The notes below the pieces were generated by a model. The model made no database searches and was not told the DNA's origin. It saw only the letters and a list, made by a program, of their open reading frames with translations. Of a DNA stretch of 64,000 nucleotides, positions 12,203-24,769 are shown piece by piece; positions within the stretch are counted from its first letter, which is position 1, and every line of letters begins with the position of its first letter. The stretch comes from Morchella semilibera (Eukaryota; Ascomycota; Pezizomycetes; Pezizales; Morchellaceae): positions 1,190,190 to 1,254,189 of the forward strand of contig WBVU01000015.1 of assembly GCA_009192285.1 (NCBI GenBank), written 5' to 3'. The translations under genes were made by a program, and so were the position numbers.

Positions 12203-14101
12203 ATGGCCTCGAAAGTTTTACTGCTTTCAATACCCGATGAAATCCTGGCAAACATTGTCAGATACATCCCCGACGAAGACATTCTCGAAGTCAGTCGTGT
12301 ATGCAAGAGGCTCTACAATGTCATTTACTCACCATTACAATGGAGACAAAGATGTTTGAATTTTCATCTATGGGAACCTACGCACAAGATCCAAGGAAAA
12401 CTCAACAATCCTTTGCCGTTAGAAGTAGATTGGAAATCCTTGTTTATCTCCAGATGGAATGTGAACAGAGAAACATCTAAGATATTGAATAAAATCGCCT
12501 CTACGACTACACATCGCATTAAAGAGTTCCACAAAATTGGAAGCTTTGGTTACGACGCAGTAGAATATCTAATAGGACAAACAAAGGCTTCGGATGATCT
12601 AGAAGACGTACTTTCGCGAAGGTAAGTAGCTTGATTGCCTAGAGTAGTTTCCAAATGAGAGGCTTATTACGTCTCTCATAGGTGGTATGCAACTTCGGTA
12701 CTTCAGTTTCTACACAGGAGACGGGCTATCCAGATTATACGGAAAATGTCTTCTGATGAAGATATTTCGATTGAGGAAGGATTAAGCATTTTCGATCTTT
12801 TCAATATCGAGGTGGACGAGAATATGCCTGAAGATACTGCTCAAATTCTTGACGAGTTAGCCTCTCGGTTTAGATCCCAAACACCAAACATGGATACGAT
12901 ACCGATCAAGACGAAAGCACTAGCCCTGTGTCAATTCATGAAGCAAGAAGGTTTTCATGGGGCCACTTCTGAGGATTACCGTAAACTCCAGAATTGCTAC
13001 ATCGGCGTTTCACTGCGTGCGACTCGAATGTACATTCCGTTGACATCGGCCGCCATCTATTGCAGCTTAGCGCAACGAATTGGGCTCTCAGCTTACCTGT
13101 GTGGGTTTCCATATCATGTTCTAGCGATAGTCAAGCAAGAAAGTGGTCAAAATCTCTTTGTTGACCCATTCTATGATGGGGGGCACGGCAGAATACGTGG
13201 CGTAAGTGAACTTGAAAGTGAATTGCAGGCTTTGGGGATTAGAGAAAAGCAAATCTATCTTTGTCCATCGCCTATACGGGAGATGGTCCTTCGCACTTCC
13301 CGGAATCTTCTAGAGTCTTTGCGACATGGAATTAACTCTGACCTACCCGCTGGCGGACATCGACATTCTACGCCTGTGTCTCGCGCTTCGGCCGTCTACG
13401 CCGCATTGATGACATCGGTGCTGCTAGGACGGCAATATGTAGTTGATGGCCTTCTTGAGCATTTGATTGCATTTTTATCCGAAGAAATGTGTATGGACGT
13501 TCAGTTCTTCGAAGAGGATGTCCTTCGTGTGGCAGGGACTAGTCAAGAGTCCAGAGAACTAATACAACGCAAATGTGATGAACTTCGAGAGTTCGATAGA
13601 CACTTGGAGCCCCCAAGGCGGAGGTCGAAAGAAAAGAAGGCTATCAAGGTTAACCACCTACCCTCACTACGATATTAATTTATTTATAATTGGGTTTTTA
13701 TAGTATACTGTGGGAACAGTGTTTACCCATAAAATGTACGGTTATCAGGGCATTGTGTTTGGCTGGACGCCATCCTGCGATCCTGAATCTGGGGAGTTGT
13801 GGATCAAACAAATGGGGGTAGATGATCTATCAGGTGGAAGATACCAGCCATTTTACCATTCATTGTCCGTTACAATATCTCTTACATCCAAAAAGGTCTT
13901 CGGGCTGACATCGAATAATAACTTAATAGAGCCGACGACGAATCAGAGCGCTACGTAGCAGAGGAAAATATTGTGCCAATTCGACCTAAAGCTGACACAA
14001 TCCAAGGTCTGTGCGAAGTTGCAGGGAAACGCTTCAAAAGATATTCTGAGGAAGACGGAATGTTCATTCCAATCGACACAAGGGCATATCCTGAGGGTTG
14101 A
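12203..14101 (+). CDS. FBXO21-like F-box protein with transglutaminase-like and YccV (hemimethylated-DNA-binding-like) domains
   Basis: Four exons: 12203-12621, 12682-13648, 13704-13864 and 13930-14101; predicted 572 residues. Residues 4-45 are an F-box (LSIPDEILANIVRYIPDEDI...CKRLYNVI), the Skp1-docking module of SCF ubiquitin ligases. Residues about 210-295 (TKALALCQFM, LTSAAIYCSLAQRIGL, CGFPYHVLAIV, LFVDPF) match the SirB1_N/transglutaminase-like domain. Residues about 463-545 (GTVFTHKMYGYQGIVFGW, QPFYHSLADDESERYVAEENI) match the YccV/HspQ-like domain. This triple architecture is that of human FBXO21 and its fungal relatives. The ATG at 12203 places the F-box at the N-terminus; an earlier in-frame ATG at 12125 would add a poorly conserved extension. 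The third intron (13865-13929, donor GTCCGT) is required to restore the conserved FYHSL...RYVAEEN motif. Confidence 0.9.
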
Positions 14102-16349
14102 TATACTCTATGAGTAGTTGGGCACTACTAAAACGGCCACTTACCCCCGAAGTATAGTTATTACGAGAACAGACTAGGTGAAGGACTTCTTGAATGTATC
14201 GATTAATTATACACATAATACCGTGAATACAGGAATAAATTTTGGTTGTAAGTCAGCTTCAGGTATTCACTATCGTTAACACTTTTGCGTTCTTGAAGAC
14301 AAATCACTACTCGCCTGTTAGGCTGCAACCTACCCCGCGGCCCTCACCTTACAGGGAGGGGCCTTTGGTTTGTATGATCCTAAGATTGAGACCATGAGAG
14401 TAGTCTGTTGGACACAGAGTCGACGATAAATCAAAAAGAGAAGCTAAAAAGGATTAGTAGCGGAGGTCAGGCCCGAGTGATAGTTCATGCAAGCACAGAC
14501 ACATAATCGAGACAATTCTACTCAACCTAAATCTTGCTAGGGCGCATTATCCCGGCCAAATCAGATTCGAAGAGTTGTTGTCTATCCCAAACAAGCACAC
14601 TCCCCCATGGGATATCTCCCCGACTACCTCTTCCAGGTATTCTAGGACAAACAGACCTAGAGATCAGTACCTAGAGTGGAGAAGAACAGAGTGCTCTATC
14701 GCCATGCCAAGCGCCCCCGATCGATCGCGTTGATTTACCTGCATGCAACTTTGCTTAGCTTCAATCATGTAGGTGCCCTAGCTTAATACGCGTAGCACCG
14801 GAATAGACGGCCGGCCGTAGAAAAACTACGTCGCTCCCTCCGCGACCGTTTCTGCATTCGCACACACTATCACCCAGGCCACAAGCCCTCTACCCTGTCT
14901 CTGCTTCGGTACTCGGGGAATTCCATAATTATGCCGTTGCTTGATCTCCCTACCCTACTTTAACTTAAACGTACCTTACCTACCGAGCGAATGGGTAAAC
15001 CAGGGAAAAAAAAGGGGGGGGGTATGTAGGTACACTCTAGATTGACCATGAGCTAGATTTTATAGCTAGGCCTTCCCTGCTAGTCGGCGAAAGAACCGAA
15101 TGAACTGTCTGCTGGGTGGCCCCCCACCCTGACGTCTCTCGGATATTTAAGAAGAAAATAAATATTCGTACGCAATACGTACGAGGGGCTTCCCTGCGAG
15201 GAACACATCTAGGCTCCCCGGGAGTTGTTTTTCTTTTCTTCTTTTTTTTTTTTTTTTCCTGCGTGGATCTCGGTACTCTAGCTAGCTGGCCAAGCTTTTA
15301 GCTTGGCGGCGTTGATGATGGCTGCTAGGGGGTGATGTACTGTACTCTATCGGGGGCTCGGAAACTCGGGGCTCGGCCGCGATTCTTGGGTAAGGTACTG
15401 GGTTAGGTACGGGGGGATACGGCTAATGTGGGGTAGTGCAGGTTGTACCTACATGTAGGAACTCTACATACGGCGGGAGAAGGTGGCTTTGCATTGTATG
15501 CGAGTTTATCCTCCTCCATGGGGGTCAACGGGCTTTGGTACCCGTTTGGTCTGTAAGAGCATGTATAGAAAGTACCTACTAACTAGCTGCACATAGCCTT
15601 CACAGGAAGAACATGCAGTTGTCGATGGGACCGTCTGCACAACCAAATTCTTGTTCCAAAGAACCACGCAACGGATAAGCTCCAAATCTCCCAAAGTTCA
15701 AAGGACCTTTGTGAGGGCGTCCTTCAACCATGTGTCACATCAATTAGAGTCTGTAAGTATTTTAGTGAACTGGAAAGCTTTTTTGCGCGCCACACCGGAC
15801 CCTTTTACTAAATCGACACCGACGCAACTGGACTATAATTATCTTTTGGTGATAGACCCTCTAAGCAGGCTATATTCAAAGTACTAGACCATAGAAAGAA
15901 AGGTCAAAGGGTATCATTTCCACAGATAAACCGAAACAAAATAGTACTGGTATCTTCCAAAGATCCAACTAATAATACAGTCACACCAGGTTATTGGAAA
16001 ACAAAATACGCAAGCACCATGCTGGGATGACGGACAATCGACATGACAAGCGTGATAACATACATGTAGGTAGGTAGTTTAGATATATATAAGAAAGAGC
16101 TTTCGAAAACAAAAATTAGAAGTTAAACATAAAACATGCAAGGTAGCGAACCAGACATTAAGAAGATATGACCCAGCCAGCTAGTTAGCAATAAGTACTA
16201 TACCAAACGCCCTCCCAAGATATCAAAGCAAAAAGATAAAGGCAGAAAACAATAGCATTTAAAACCAAAAACTTTTTTTTTCCCTCGGAAACTTAAAGCT
16301 CATGCATTCTTCATCTATTCGTTAAATAGTGGTGGCATGAAGGTCAGCA
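14102..16349. other. Intergenic spacer, 2.2 kb
   Basis: No gene supported. Contains a poly-T tract near 15239-15257, G-rich runs near 15005-15022, and TACATGTA copies at 15450 and 16061. The part after 15.9 kb is A-rich on the plus strand and may include the 3' UTR of the minus-strand gene that follows. Confidence 0.5.
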
Positions 16350-17223
16350 TCATGATATGCTGACACCGGCCTCGGCAAGAATTTCTTCAATGTCGACATC
16401 GTTGAATCCAGAGAGCTTTCCGTTCTCCAGTTGGTTGAGGACTGGCTTTGTCTGCTGTGAAAGAACGGCAGCGAGGTATCCGTTGACTGTTGTCTCTTCA
16501 AACTTGCTCCACGGGTTCTCTTCCGCCAGTTTGTCGAAGTGCGCTTCCAATGAGGCTCCAGCGGGTGGAATTATCTAATGATGTATTAGTATTTCGTGAT
16601 GAGTTACATTAAGGGGGTAAACATACGCCTTCGAGAATCTCCTTCCTGATCCCTTCAAACTCTACGCTAATTTCTCCGGAATCTCCCGCAAACATCTCAT
16701 TGATAACAACTTCTTCGATGTCTTCTGTCGAGGCATCCATTTCCGTGAGTCCCCATGCAAAGCACTCATTTGCTGCATCCAAATCGCTCGCCCCATGACA
16801 CCTATATGCCTCTAGTACAGCCTGCAACATAAAGTTTGCTGCATTCTCCATCCACAACCGGCTGACCTCCGCGAAATTCGCCGAGTTCCAGGTGCTAAGT
16901 ATCATAAACTCCTTCAGCGCATCTTTCAGCGCAGCATGACCCCACATTGAACGGTCAGGCGCGGGGAGTGTGTAGTAACCCATTTGGTGCAGCATTTCTT
17001 CCTGATTCTCGTGCATTTTGTCTTCCGAAAACGGAGTTTTTGGTACATCAAATGATGCCTGGGCGGCCGAATTGATTCCGGTAAAGACGTGAGGAATACG
17101 GCGGCGAGAAAGCCATGCCTGCGTACGCGCTGCGCCTCGGGTTGCGTTAGGTGCGAATGTGGGGGAGGCTATATCAAGACGGCGCAGGAAAAGAGCTGTA
17201 AAACGGCATAATCGTAGACGCAT
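16350..17223 (-). CDS. Uncharacterised protein, possibly mitochondrial
   Basis: Two exons, 17223-16627 and 16574-16350, separated by a 52-bp intron (donor GTATGT); predicted 273 residues if translation begins at 17223. The first 45 residues are Arg-rich, hydrophobic and almost free of acidic residues (MRLRLCRFTALFLRRLD), compatible with a mitochondrial presequence, but they could instead be internal sequence of a longer protein (see 17335-17541). The rest is helical and acidic: MLHQMGYYTLPAPDRSMWGH, TWNSANFAEVSRLWMENAANF, VVINEMFAGDSGEISVEFEG, and a C-terminal half ending NDVDIEEILAEAGVSIS. I do not recognise the family. Confidence 0.65.
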
Positions 17224-17334
17224 GTTAATACTATCGGGGAGTGTGTTATTCGGATGTGCACGGGTAAAGGTTTGGTAGAATGCTTCAAATCCCGTTAGTT
17301 CACGATAGCATAGAAGTTGTTACTAGCGAGAAGA

Positions 17335-17541
17335 TTACGAACAATTGACTAATTTCAGGCCCATTTCTGCAGACTTTGATGCGTCTGCCCATTCTCTCTT
17401 TCCCACCTTGCCCTCTTGACGTAGTTTGCGCTCAGAGAGTACCGACTCGATGCAAAACCAGCAAAGGTAGTCTAGGATCAACTCGTCTACGTGAAGTCTA
17501 GTATTGGCACTCATATCGACAGCAGTAGGCATTGTGTTCAA
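17335..17541 (-). CDS. Probable 5' exon of the 16350-17223 gene, or a separate small protein
   Basis: A 68-codon ORF on the same strand, 112 bp upstream of the preceding model, reading MSANTRLHVDELILDYLCWF and ending GLKLVNCS. Its composition is protein-like: an amphipathic helical start, then a Lys/Glu-rich segment. A donor GTAATC within the final codons and the acceptor CCCCGATAG just before the downstream ATG would join the two frames as NCS-INMRLRL. If so, the gene would start at 17541 (or at internal Met codons 17529 or 17514) and would not have a mitochondrial presequence. Linkage is inference only. Confidence 0.35.
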   Translation of the reverse strand: MNTMPTAVDMSANTRLHVDELILDYLCWFCIESVLSERKLRQEGKVGKREWADASKSAEMGLKLVNCS

Positions 17542-20500
17542 AAGTAAATTATAAGAGGCGTGTGGTGATATATATTTGTTGCGGGGAGCCAGCGATTGTG
17601 TGGGGGAAACTACGAGTAAGTTTGTGGGGTGAGAATAAAAAAGAGTGTGTGGTGTGTGGGTGGATGTGGTAAGTTTTGCCTATATTGTAAAGAGTGTATT
17701 ATATAAGGAGTGAATGAGAGTGAGTGGGCGGGCAAATGAGTGAAGTGAATGAATGAGTGGACAACGATGAACGCCGAATTAAAAACGAGGGAAGATATGG
17801 GGGATAAGAAGGAGAATTTGAAGGAAGGTGGAGGTGATAGGGGATTAGATAGGGGGTTCAACTAATTGATGATAGGGGTGGTGAAGAGGAGGGAAAGACA
17901 GAGAGGAGAGACAGAGTGTGTGTGTGGGGGGGGGGGGTATCTAGAGCAGACGGTTGAGCAGTGGGGGTGGACACTGTGAGGAGGTTGAGGAAGAGAGGGG
18001 TGGAAGAGAGAAGGAATGCCGCAAAAAGAAAAGAAGCCACTTATGCGTGTGTCACCCTTAGTGTCCCAGTGTTTTTCTGTTCCCCCTCATGCACATAAAT
18101 CGCTTAGAGAAAAAGCCGAAGACCCAGAACCACCAATCCATTCAGGGGCACAGTTGAGTGCACAGATGCCCTTGCTGCGTTCCGCTGCCGGTACCTGCAT
18201 CAAACAAATTTCCCCCTGCGCGAACCGTCACCGCCGTGGCGTGCAGAAGATCGAGTGACAGCTCGTGAGTGCATGTATGTATGTACATACATAGTACATA
18301 TGTGCAAATCCTCAGACTCCTTCCCCTCCTGCATGGACCGTCCGAGAGCCCTGCCCCTTTATTGCGTGATTGCCGCTGGGAGGTTACTCTGTAAGGTAGG
18401 GGTTACTATTCTTTGTATTCAAGTATGGAGTACGTACTAACAAATTTTTCTATGCTACTATGTGAACCTTTAGAGTGCATTGTGGTTCGGTATCGAGTTT
18501 CCGAAATCCAGCGGTTCCTGGTGGCTGGATTTCTTTGGCTGCTTGCCGATAAACCAACCGCTACCGTCTCCACACTGGCGGGTGTAAGAGGATCTGTGTT
18601 GGGGCTAGGTTAGCTAGTACTCTACCAGATTGATAAAGAGTTGATTAGAAGAAGTCTCCGAGAAAACAATTAAAGGGAGAAACACCAGTTACGTACATCA
18701 TGTAGGTGTAGCTAACTGCCAGGTGTCAAACCAACGTTGAAATGACAGTCTAGATTTTAAATCTCTGTACCGTAGATCATGATCACTCATGCCCACGCGG
18801 TGTCGAGAAGAGGTTTGTAGAAATCCCATCTCAGGTTCCATACTGCACACACCCTTCTCTTCACCATCTCCGCTCCTCTTTCCTCTTCCTTGCTAATTTG
18901 GACTTTGGCCATCTCCCGCCCACTCCCTTCTAACTTATATTAGAACATCTCAGAACTTACGCAACGCACCACAATGCCGGGCCGGCGAATCCCACCGCTT
19001 AGGGCGCATGGCCTCTCTGGCCGTCTTTGTTTCATGATGATAACCTTAACTACACAAGTATTGGTCTATTAATCCATCCTAATCATCGCCACCCTCCTCA
19101 TTAACAGCGGCAGTTGCATTAGCATAAACGTGTGTACTGCTTCAGAAAAAATACTTATTCTCGAAGCACGAGTTGAAAATTAACCCAGCTCTTGATAACT
19201 AGGTCATCATGATCGATGCATGCAGGCGGCCTTTCAGCATCGGCCAAGATCCGAGGCAAGTCCGGAATCGGAAAGACTCCTAAATACCATGCATGAGTGA
19301 GTACCTGCATGAGGGCACCTTCCAGTTACAGTTACAGTAAAAAGAGAACCTTCAACATCTTTTTCACCGCGAGACGGGAAGAAAAGCCATTGAAATTCAA
19401 CGGGTATCGTCGGGACTCGAGACAAACCCTCGATATGTGACACTACCATACCTGTACGTCATGCCCAAAGGGAGTTTTGGATGTCTCGGCCACAGGGTGT
19501 CTCGGTCTATTTCTGATGTTGGGCGTTTCAAAAACGGCCGTCCGAGAACATTCGGAGAATATGGTAAGGGTGCACTTATGGGGGTTGAGGACACAGACGT
19601 TTTTTGTTGCCGCCCCCCTCCCAGCCAAACAACATCGACGGTCCGCCTAGAACCCAGAAAGTTGCAACAACAACTTGGGAAGTTGGCTACCTACCTTACT
19701 CTGCCGCCGTCTTATCCGCGTCTAATTATCTCGCTACCCGAGTATATTGGAAGGCCTGCGATCATCGATGAATTTTCTGAGTTCTCTACACTACTGAGTC
19801 AAAAAACCTACATTTTAGTCAATTGAGTCGTGTTTTACACGCTCGTAACACCACTGAGTACTCGTGTCTCTACTCTGCCATTGCACAGCCCCGCTAGCAA
19901 AAACATCAAGAAAGACACAGTCAATGCAATTCAACTCAGCTTGGTGAAAATAGGACTACCTATGAATGTTCCACCCTCGGTGTCTCGGGAGAGTTGATAT
20001 TCTTTGGATCCGGAGTCCGAGAGGATTCATGTCCTACGCTCCGTAATAAACTAGACTCCGGGCAAAGAACATGCCCTTGAATCAATTGTGAATACCTGCG
20101 TTAGCTATGTTTCTCCATCCCCTAATGCCCAATTGGGGATGCTTTAACGATGCGAGATCTCCACCGGTTAAAGCTACCATAGCTTCCGCTCGCCCTGAGG
20201 TACCTATTTCTGGCTACGTACGAATGAATGGAGTCTGAGGGTAGCTTCAGTATTGTTTTGTACCCTTTGTTTCTAGGCCGCCGGCAGATGAAAGAAGGCC
20301 ACGCACATCCCTAGGTCTGTGGTCGTGTGGGCTCCCGTGGTTTAGATCCTTGGGGAGGAATTAGTAGCCTAGCCTTTACAAGGGGGATCTCTGGTAACGT
20401 ACTTTGAGACATGTTTCCCTAGGTGGATAAAGGCTAGACTTTTTTTTTTAAAAAAAAAAAAAAAAAATCTAACGAGTGATTAGCGGGCTGTATCTACACC

Positions 20501-21857
20501 AACAAACTGGGACTGTCTATCACCATGTATCTTTGAGCCCTGATACGGCGGACACATTTGACTTACTCTGTTGCCCGGATCTGGATATAACCTCCCTGGA
20601 TTCTTGTCAACTCGCGTCCCCTACCGTCGATCCATAATGAGATTTGGATATTATAGGTTCAAGTCTTCAGCAGCTACTTAAGATATTATTTATTAGTAAA
20701 AGATCTTCCCTAAAGCGGTTCAGATCAAAAAATACATGGACCGTGTTCGGTAAAGAGTCGCCCAAGAGTGAGCGGAGGCTCAACAAATGTATCATGGCGG
20801 CCGAGTGACCCATCTTGATCAAGTAACGTTACTCGCATCAGACTAGGGAGTAGAACTACGATAAACTGGAGAACACGTTAAGGGGCCGGGCGACGGTGGG
20901 AAGAGGATAAATGTATGTATGGCGCACTTAGCCTGGAATCTACACCTACATCCCGTTGTGTACTTTGATGAAGCATCTGTAGTTAGAGACAAGAACTTTC
21001 TAGGATACACGTGTACGTGCTAGGGCGAGTTGTTTGGTTGACTTAGTAGACTGTGCAAATGTCTGGTCAATTGTAAACTTAACGCTCATTTATTTTAGGT
21101 AAAACCTTGTATTTTTGAATCGGTCTAGAAACATAAGATGTTTGTTAGCGCGAAATATATACTTTCAGGTCTTGGTCATCTGGAGATTAAAGAATTCCAA
21201 AGGCGATACAGATCAATCCGAGTTAACGTTCCTGGGTCAAAAAAAGGCTCTGGACAGGACTGGATCGATCTCTTCCATTCGTATATATAGGAAGCACAAA
21301 TTCTAGAGCCAACATATCAGGCCATAGCTAAATATTGTTGGATGACGTAAACTTAAGGGGTATAACTATGAATGTATTGTACTTAAGTACATGTAGCGGG
21401 GGATATTGCTGTATGCAGGTTGGTGGTGTAGTAGTGGAGAAACGAGTGAAGTTCCATCTCTGCACTTTAAGTTCACAATAGGGGCTCCATCTTAGCAGAT
21501 CTACCTATAGACTACTCCACCTGTAGTTACGCAGTTGGTATATATTATTTTTAACTCGCGTTACTTATCCTCACCACTTGTCACTCGACCCCTTACCCAA
21601 ACGCCCATCACCAAACACAACCTAACAGGTCAATGTCTTTGATCTGACATTCGAAATTTCCCGAGGATTGGGTGCCCTTACCTCATTACGCAATTTCTAT
21701 GGCGCACAAGGAGCTTTCTCTCCCTTCTGGAAGCCTAACGCCTAATGCAGGCGCGCGGCTCTTTCTCTCACGTGACCGCCAAGAGATAAAATGTAACCCA
21801 CTCACACCATGTCTCAGCCTGTTGAGTTTCTTTGCAACAACTACGGGGTAAAGAAAA
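17542..21857. other. Long intergenic spacer, 4.3 kb
   Basis: No gene supported on either strand. Low-complexity features: a GAGTGA/GTGGG-rich purine region at 17600-18010, a GT/G run near 17918-17937, and a T9A18 palindromic homopolymer junction at about 20440-20467. The region is GC-moderate and shows no inverted-repeat element that I could find. The last 300 bp before 21858 are presumed to hold the RSA3 promoter. Confidence 0.45.
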
Positions 21858-22565
21858 ATGGGACGGTCAGCAAAAAGAAAAGACGACAAAGGGGGCGAGA
21901 AGAAGAGGAAGAGAAGAAAGAAGGCTAGAACCGACGGTATTACAATGTTCGATCTAGGTTGTGGTCTGGAACAAGTGGCTAATACGTGTGTGTGTGTGGT
22001 GGTTGTAGTCTCGAGTGACAGCGACAGCAGCAGCAGCAGTAGCGAAGATGAGGTGAAGGTTAAGAAGACCAGTGCGAAGGAGGATGTCGAGATGGATGTG
22101 AGTATTCTGGGAGCATTGACTGCGGTCCAATTGGCTAATTGTCTATAGGATGCTCTTGTTGCGCCATCAGTGCCGGTGCCTGCGATCTTAGAGGATGGGG
22201 AACCCGACAATGAGGACGCCGGCGCTGAACCTGCCGACACCGAAGAGCCAAACGAGAAGGTTCGCTGTCTTTTTTTTTCTTTTTCTCTTTCATATTCCTA
22301 CTAGCTATAGATGCTAACATTACAAACCTAGAGCGGCCAAATCCCAATGGAATTGCGCGATTTCCACGATTCACAGGCCGAAGCGAAGTTCGAAGAGTAC
22401 TACATGCGCTTTGTCACGGAAGAATTCGGCGACGACCTCAACAATTTAAGAAACGCAAAGGACTTTGGCGACAAGAGTTTGCCTTTGCTTGTTAAGGCAC
22501 TGAGGCAGGGTATCAACATCTTTTCGGCAGACGAGAAGAGGACAATTGTCAAGGGGTCGGCTTAA
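21858..22565 (+). CDS. RSA3: Ribosome assembly protein 3 (Rsa3)
   Basis: Four exons: 21858-21936, 22009-22097, 22149-22259 and 22332-22565; predicted 170 residues. The N-terminus is a Lys/Arg block (KKRKRRKKARTD) followed by a Ser/Asp run, typical of a nucleolar protein. The C-terminal domain (residues about 100-168) reads AKFEEYYMRFVTEEFGDDLNNLR...DKSLPLLVKALRQGINIFS, matching the conserved Rsa3 domain. In yeast Rsa3 acts in early 60S ribosomal subunit maturation with the Dbp6 complex. Length fits the family (about 150-220). Introns of 72, 51 and 72 bp are all GT-AG. The gene converges on the BLOC-1-like gene 411 bp downstream. Confidence 0.85.
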
Positions 22566-22976
22566 ATAAGATCGTAGTGGTAGATTGGTTTTCTTCCCTT
22601 CTTTTTTCATAATTAGAATTACCATAACAGCAACCACTACTGTCAAATTACTTTTTTTTTTCTTTCTTTTTTTTTTTTTTTTCGATAATCGCATATCCTA
22701 ATACCACCTATACTACGGAGAAGCTAGATGAACAAACACTAGTGAAGGGCACTTTAAGGGACAAGATTATATCGAAAGGCATATACCATGAAGCTAGAGT
22801 CTGCTGTAAAGCAAAAGTTTTACGGGAGTGCCTTTTGAATTCCAGCCAATATGTATCCCTAATCTCCGCAATACCTTTCCTCCAAGCCCGCCTTAAGAAA
22901 CCAAACCCACAACACCTCTAAAAATAAGAAAAAATCCTAGAAAAAACTATGACATGATAAAGTGATGATGCCGTTC
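22566..22976. other. Convergent 3' intergenic region
   Basis: Lies between the 3' ends of RSA3 and the minus-strand BLOC-1-like gene. Contains T-rich tracts at about 22652-22682. No coding potential seen; probably both 3' UTRs. Confidence 0.5.
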
Positions 22977-23711
22977 TCACAGAGCCGCCGTCTCCCGGGG
23001 GTGTTCCTTGAGTCTCCCATTCTCGACAAAGTCTTTAGCATGAAAGATCTTGACGGGCTCATGCTCCTTCCACATCGGCGGAGGTTTCCCGTCTCCTAGA
23101 GCTCTCTCCTCGCGACGTAACGCTAGCTCTGTCCGCTCGACCTTCGACGTCATCTGTCTGATATTCTCGTTGACCCGTGATATCAAACCCTAGGAGCTAG
23201 GGTATCAGTAATCTTGACGGGGAAGGATTGGTACGACAGTCTAATACATACCTCAAGCAGATCAATTTGTTGATACACGCTATTGAGCTCGGTAGCTATT
23301 GGTATAAGCTGTGCCGCTTCCGGCTCGATCACATTTGATATTTGACTCTGGGCCTGAAACTCGCTCTCTTTGATAAGCTTTGATGCCCCGACACCGCAGT
23401 CTAAAGAAGGACAGTATCACAAACATCCTGGAGAATATCTTTTTGAGCTGACATTGAGACGTTACACTCATCTCGAAGACGTGTTATGTTAGACGACTGT
23501 AACAGGCGTCCAGGCATGTTGTCAGTTAATCAGTTCCTAGAATGTCTCAGGCAAGGCTACACAAAGGGAAAGAAGGAAAAAAATAAAAATAAAAAAGGAT
23601 TAAAGCGGCTCTCCATACCAGGGGCGCAAATAGAGAAGAGCGAAGATATCCAGCTATCTCTACGGCAACCTCAGGGGGGAGGTCAAAATGACGCGGTGGG
23701 GGGTTCGACAT
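22977..23711 (-). CDS. BLOC-1 subunit 4 (cappuccino)-like protein
   Basis: Four exons: 23711-23619, 23496-23425, 23377-23252 and 23189-22977; predicted 167 residues. The protein is mostly helical/coiled coil. The segment ATELNSVYQQIDLLEGLISRVNENIRQM...VERTEL resembles the BLOC1S4 signature (IYSRIDRLEAFV...GRVARMEEQV). BLOC-1 acts in endosome-lysosome trafficking; yeast has a reduced version. The start MSNPPPRHFDLPP is in a small first exon, and exon 2 reads SSNITRLRDECNVSMSAQKD. The 47-bp intron between exons 2 and 3 (donor GTTTGT, acceptor CATCAAAG) is the least certain junction, chosen because it preserves frame and removes a stop. Family assignment is by motif resemblance only. Confidence 0.6.
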
Positions 23712-24769
23712 CGTGAGTGATTTAAAAAAGTTATGCGGGGCGGGTTAAATGAATCAGAAGCGATGGAGTAATGTTTAGACAAATGAATATATTTGAGTAT
23801 CTAGTTATCTAGTTAGAGACATGTGAGCGTGTATTTTGCGAGTGGGAAGAGAGGTGGAAGGCTGCTATTGGGGCTATTGGGAGGGAGCTTTCCAATCCTT
23901 GCGGTCCAGCCAGTGTTTTCGCTGGAGAGGAGATGGTGAGATGCATGCAGACAGGTCAGTTGCATCTGGTGGGTTAGGGTTGCAATCACTTCTCTTCTCT
24001 TCTCGAGTTTCCGTTATGGGATTTCACAGGGAATCACTCGTGGGTAAACAATCCTTGCCTGTAACAGTGGTCAACGGGTGATTTGCCACATGAAACCGTC
24101 GAGTGCAACAGTAACATTTAAGCCGCCTAGATTTGTATTTGATCCTTCTTACTACATGTACGTACCTACATACATACATGTACGTTTACGTCTGAGGCAA
24201 GTCTTTTATCTTAGTAGGTTGTACAAACTATCATTCCAAATATGTACACCCCGCAGATCCGCAACGCATTTGGAACCGTTTATAAAACTTAAGCATAACA
24301 TACCCCCGGAGTGAATCAATATCTGACGTCTTATATCCATGCACTTTGTAGGAAAAATACTAGAGTAACTAAATGTACTCCTTACACACACATGATGCAA
24401 GGGGCAGTCGCTTTTTCCGTACTGTTACTCTTACAAATACATGTAACCACCTTTCACGCGCAACCGCGCTACTCAAAGTTCCATGGAGTCGACTTGCAAC
24501 CAGAAACAGAACGCATCCTCAAACAATAAAAACAGAATCCAACTTTGTCAAGAGAATAGGAGAGAGAAAAGTTAGGGAAAATAAACAAAAGAAAAGCATT
24601 ACAATAAACGGTCCTTGGTTCGTTTCCTAACAACTAGAGTTTCCCATCCAGCCCAGCCAGTTCGTAGTAGCCCTTGTTACAACTACTAGATCTAGAGAAT
24701 CATCTATCTTGTATCTTTATCACCTTGTAATGTGAGTGAAAATATGATTATATCACACCTACAATACTA
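23712..24769. other. Intergenic spacer, 1.1 kb
   Basis: No gene supported. TACATGTA occurs at 24153, 24175 and 24438. The A-rich part at 24530-24610 probably belongs to the 3' flank of the secreted-protein gene. Confidence 0.5.

Noticed and set aside
20440-20467. T9A18 palindromic junction
   Set aside because: Simple homopolymer pair; no evidence of a functional terminator or insertion site.
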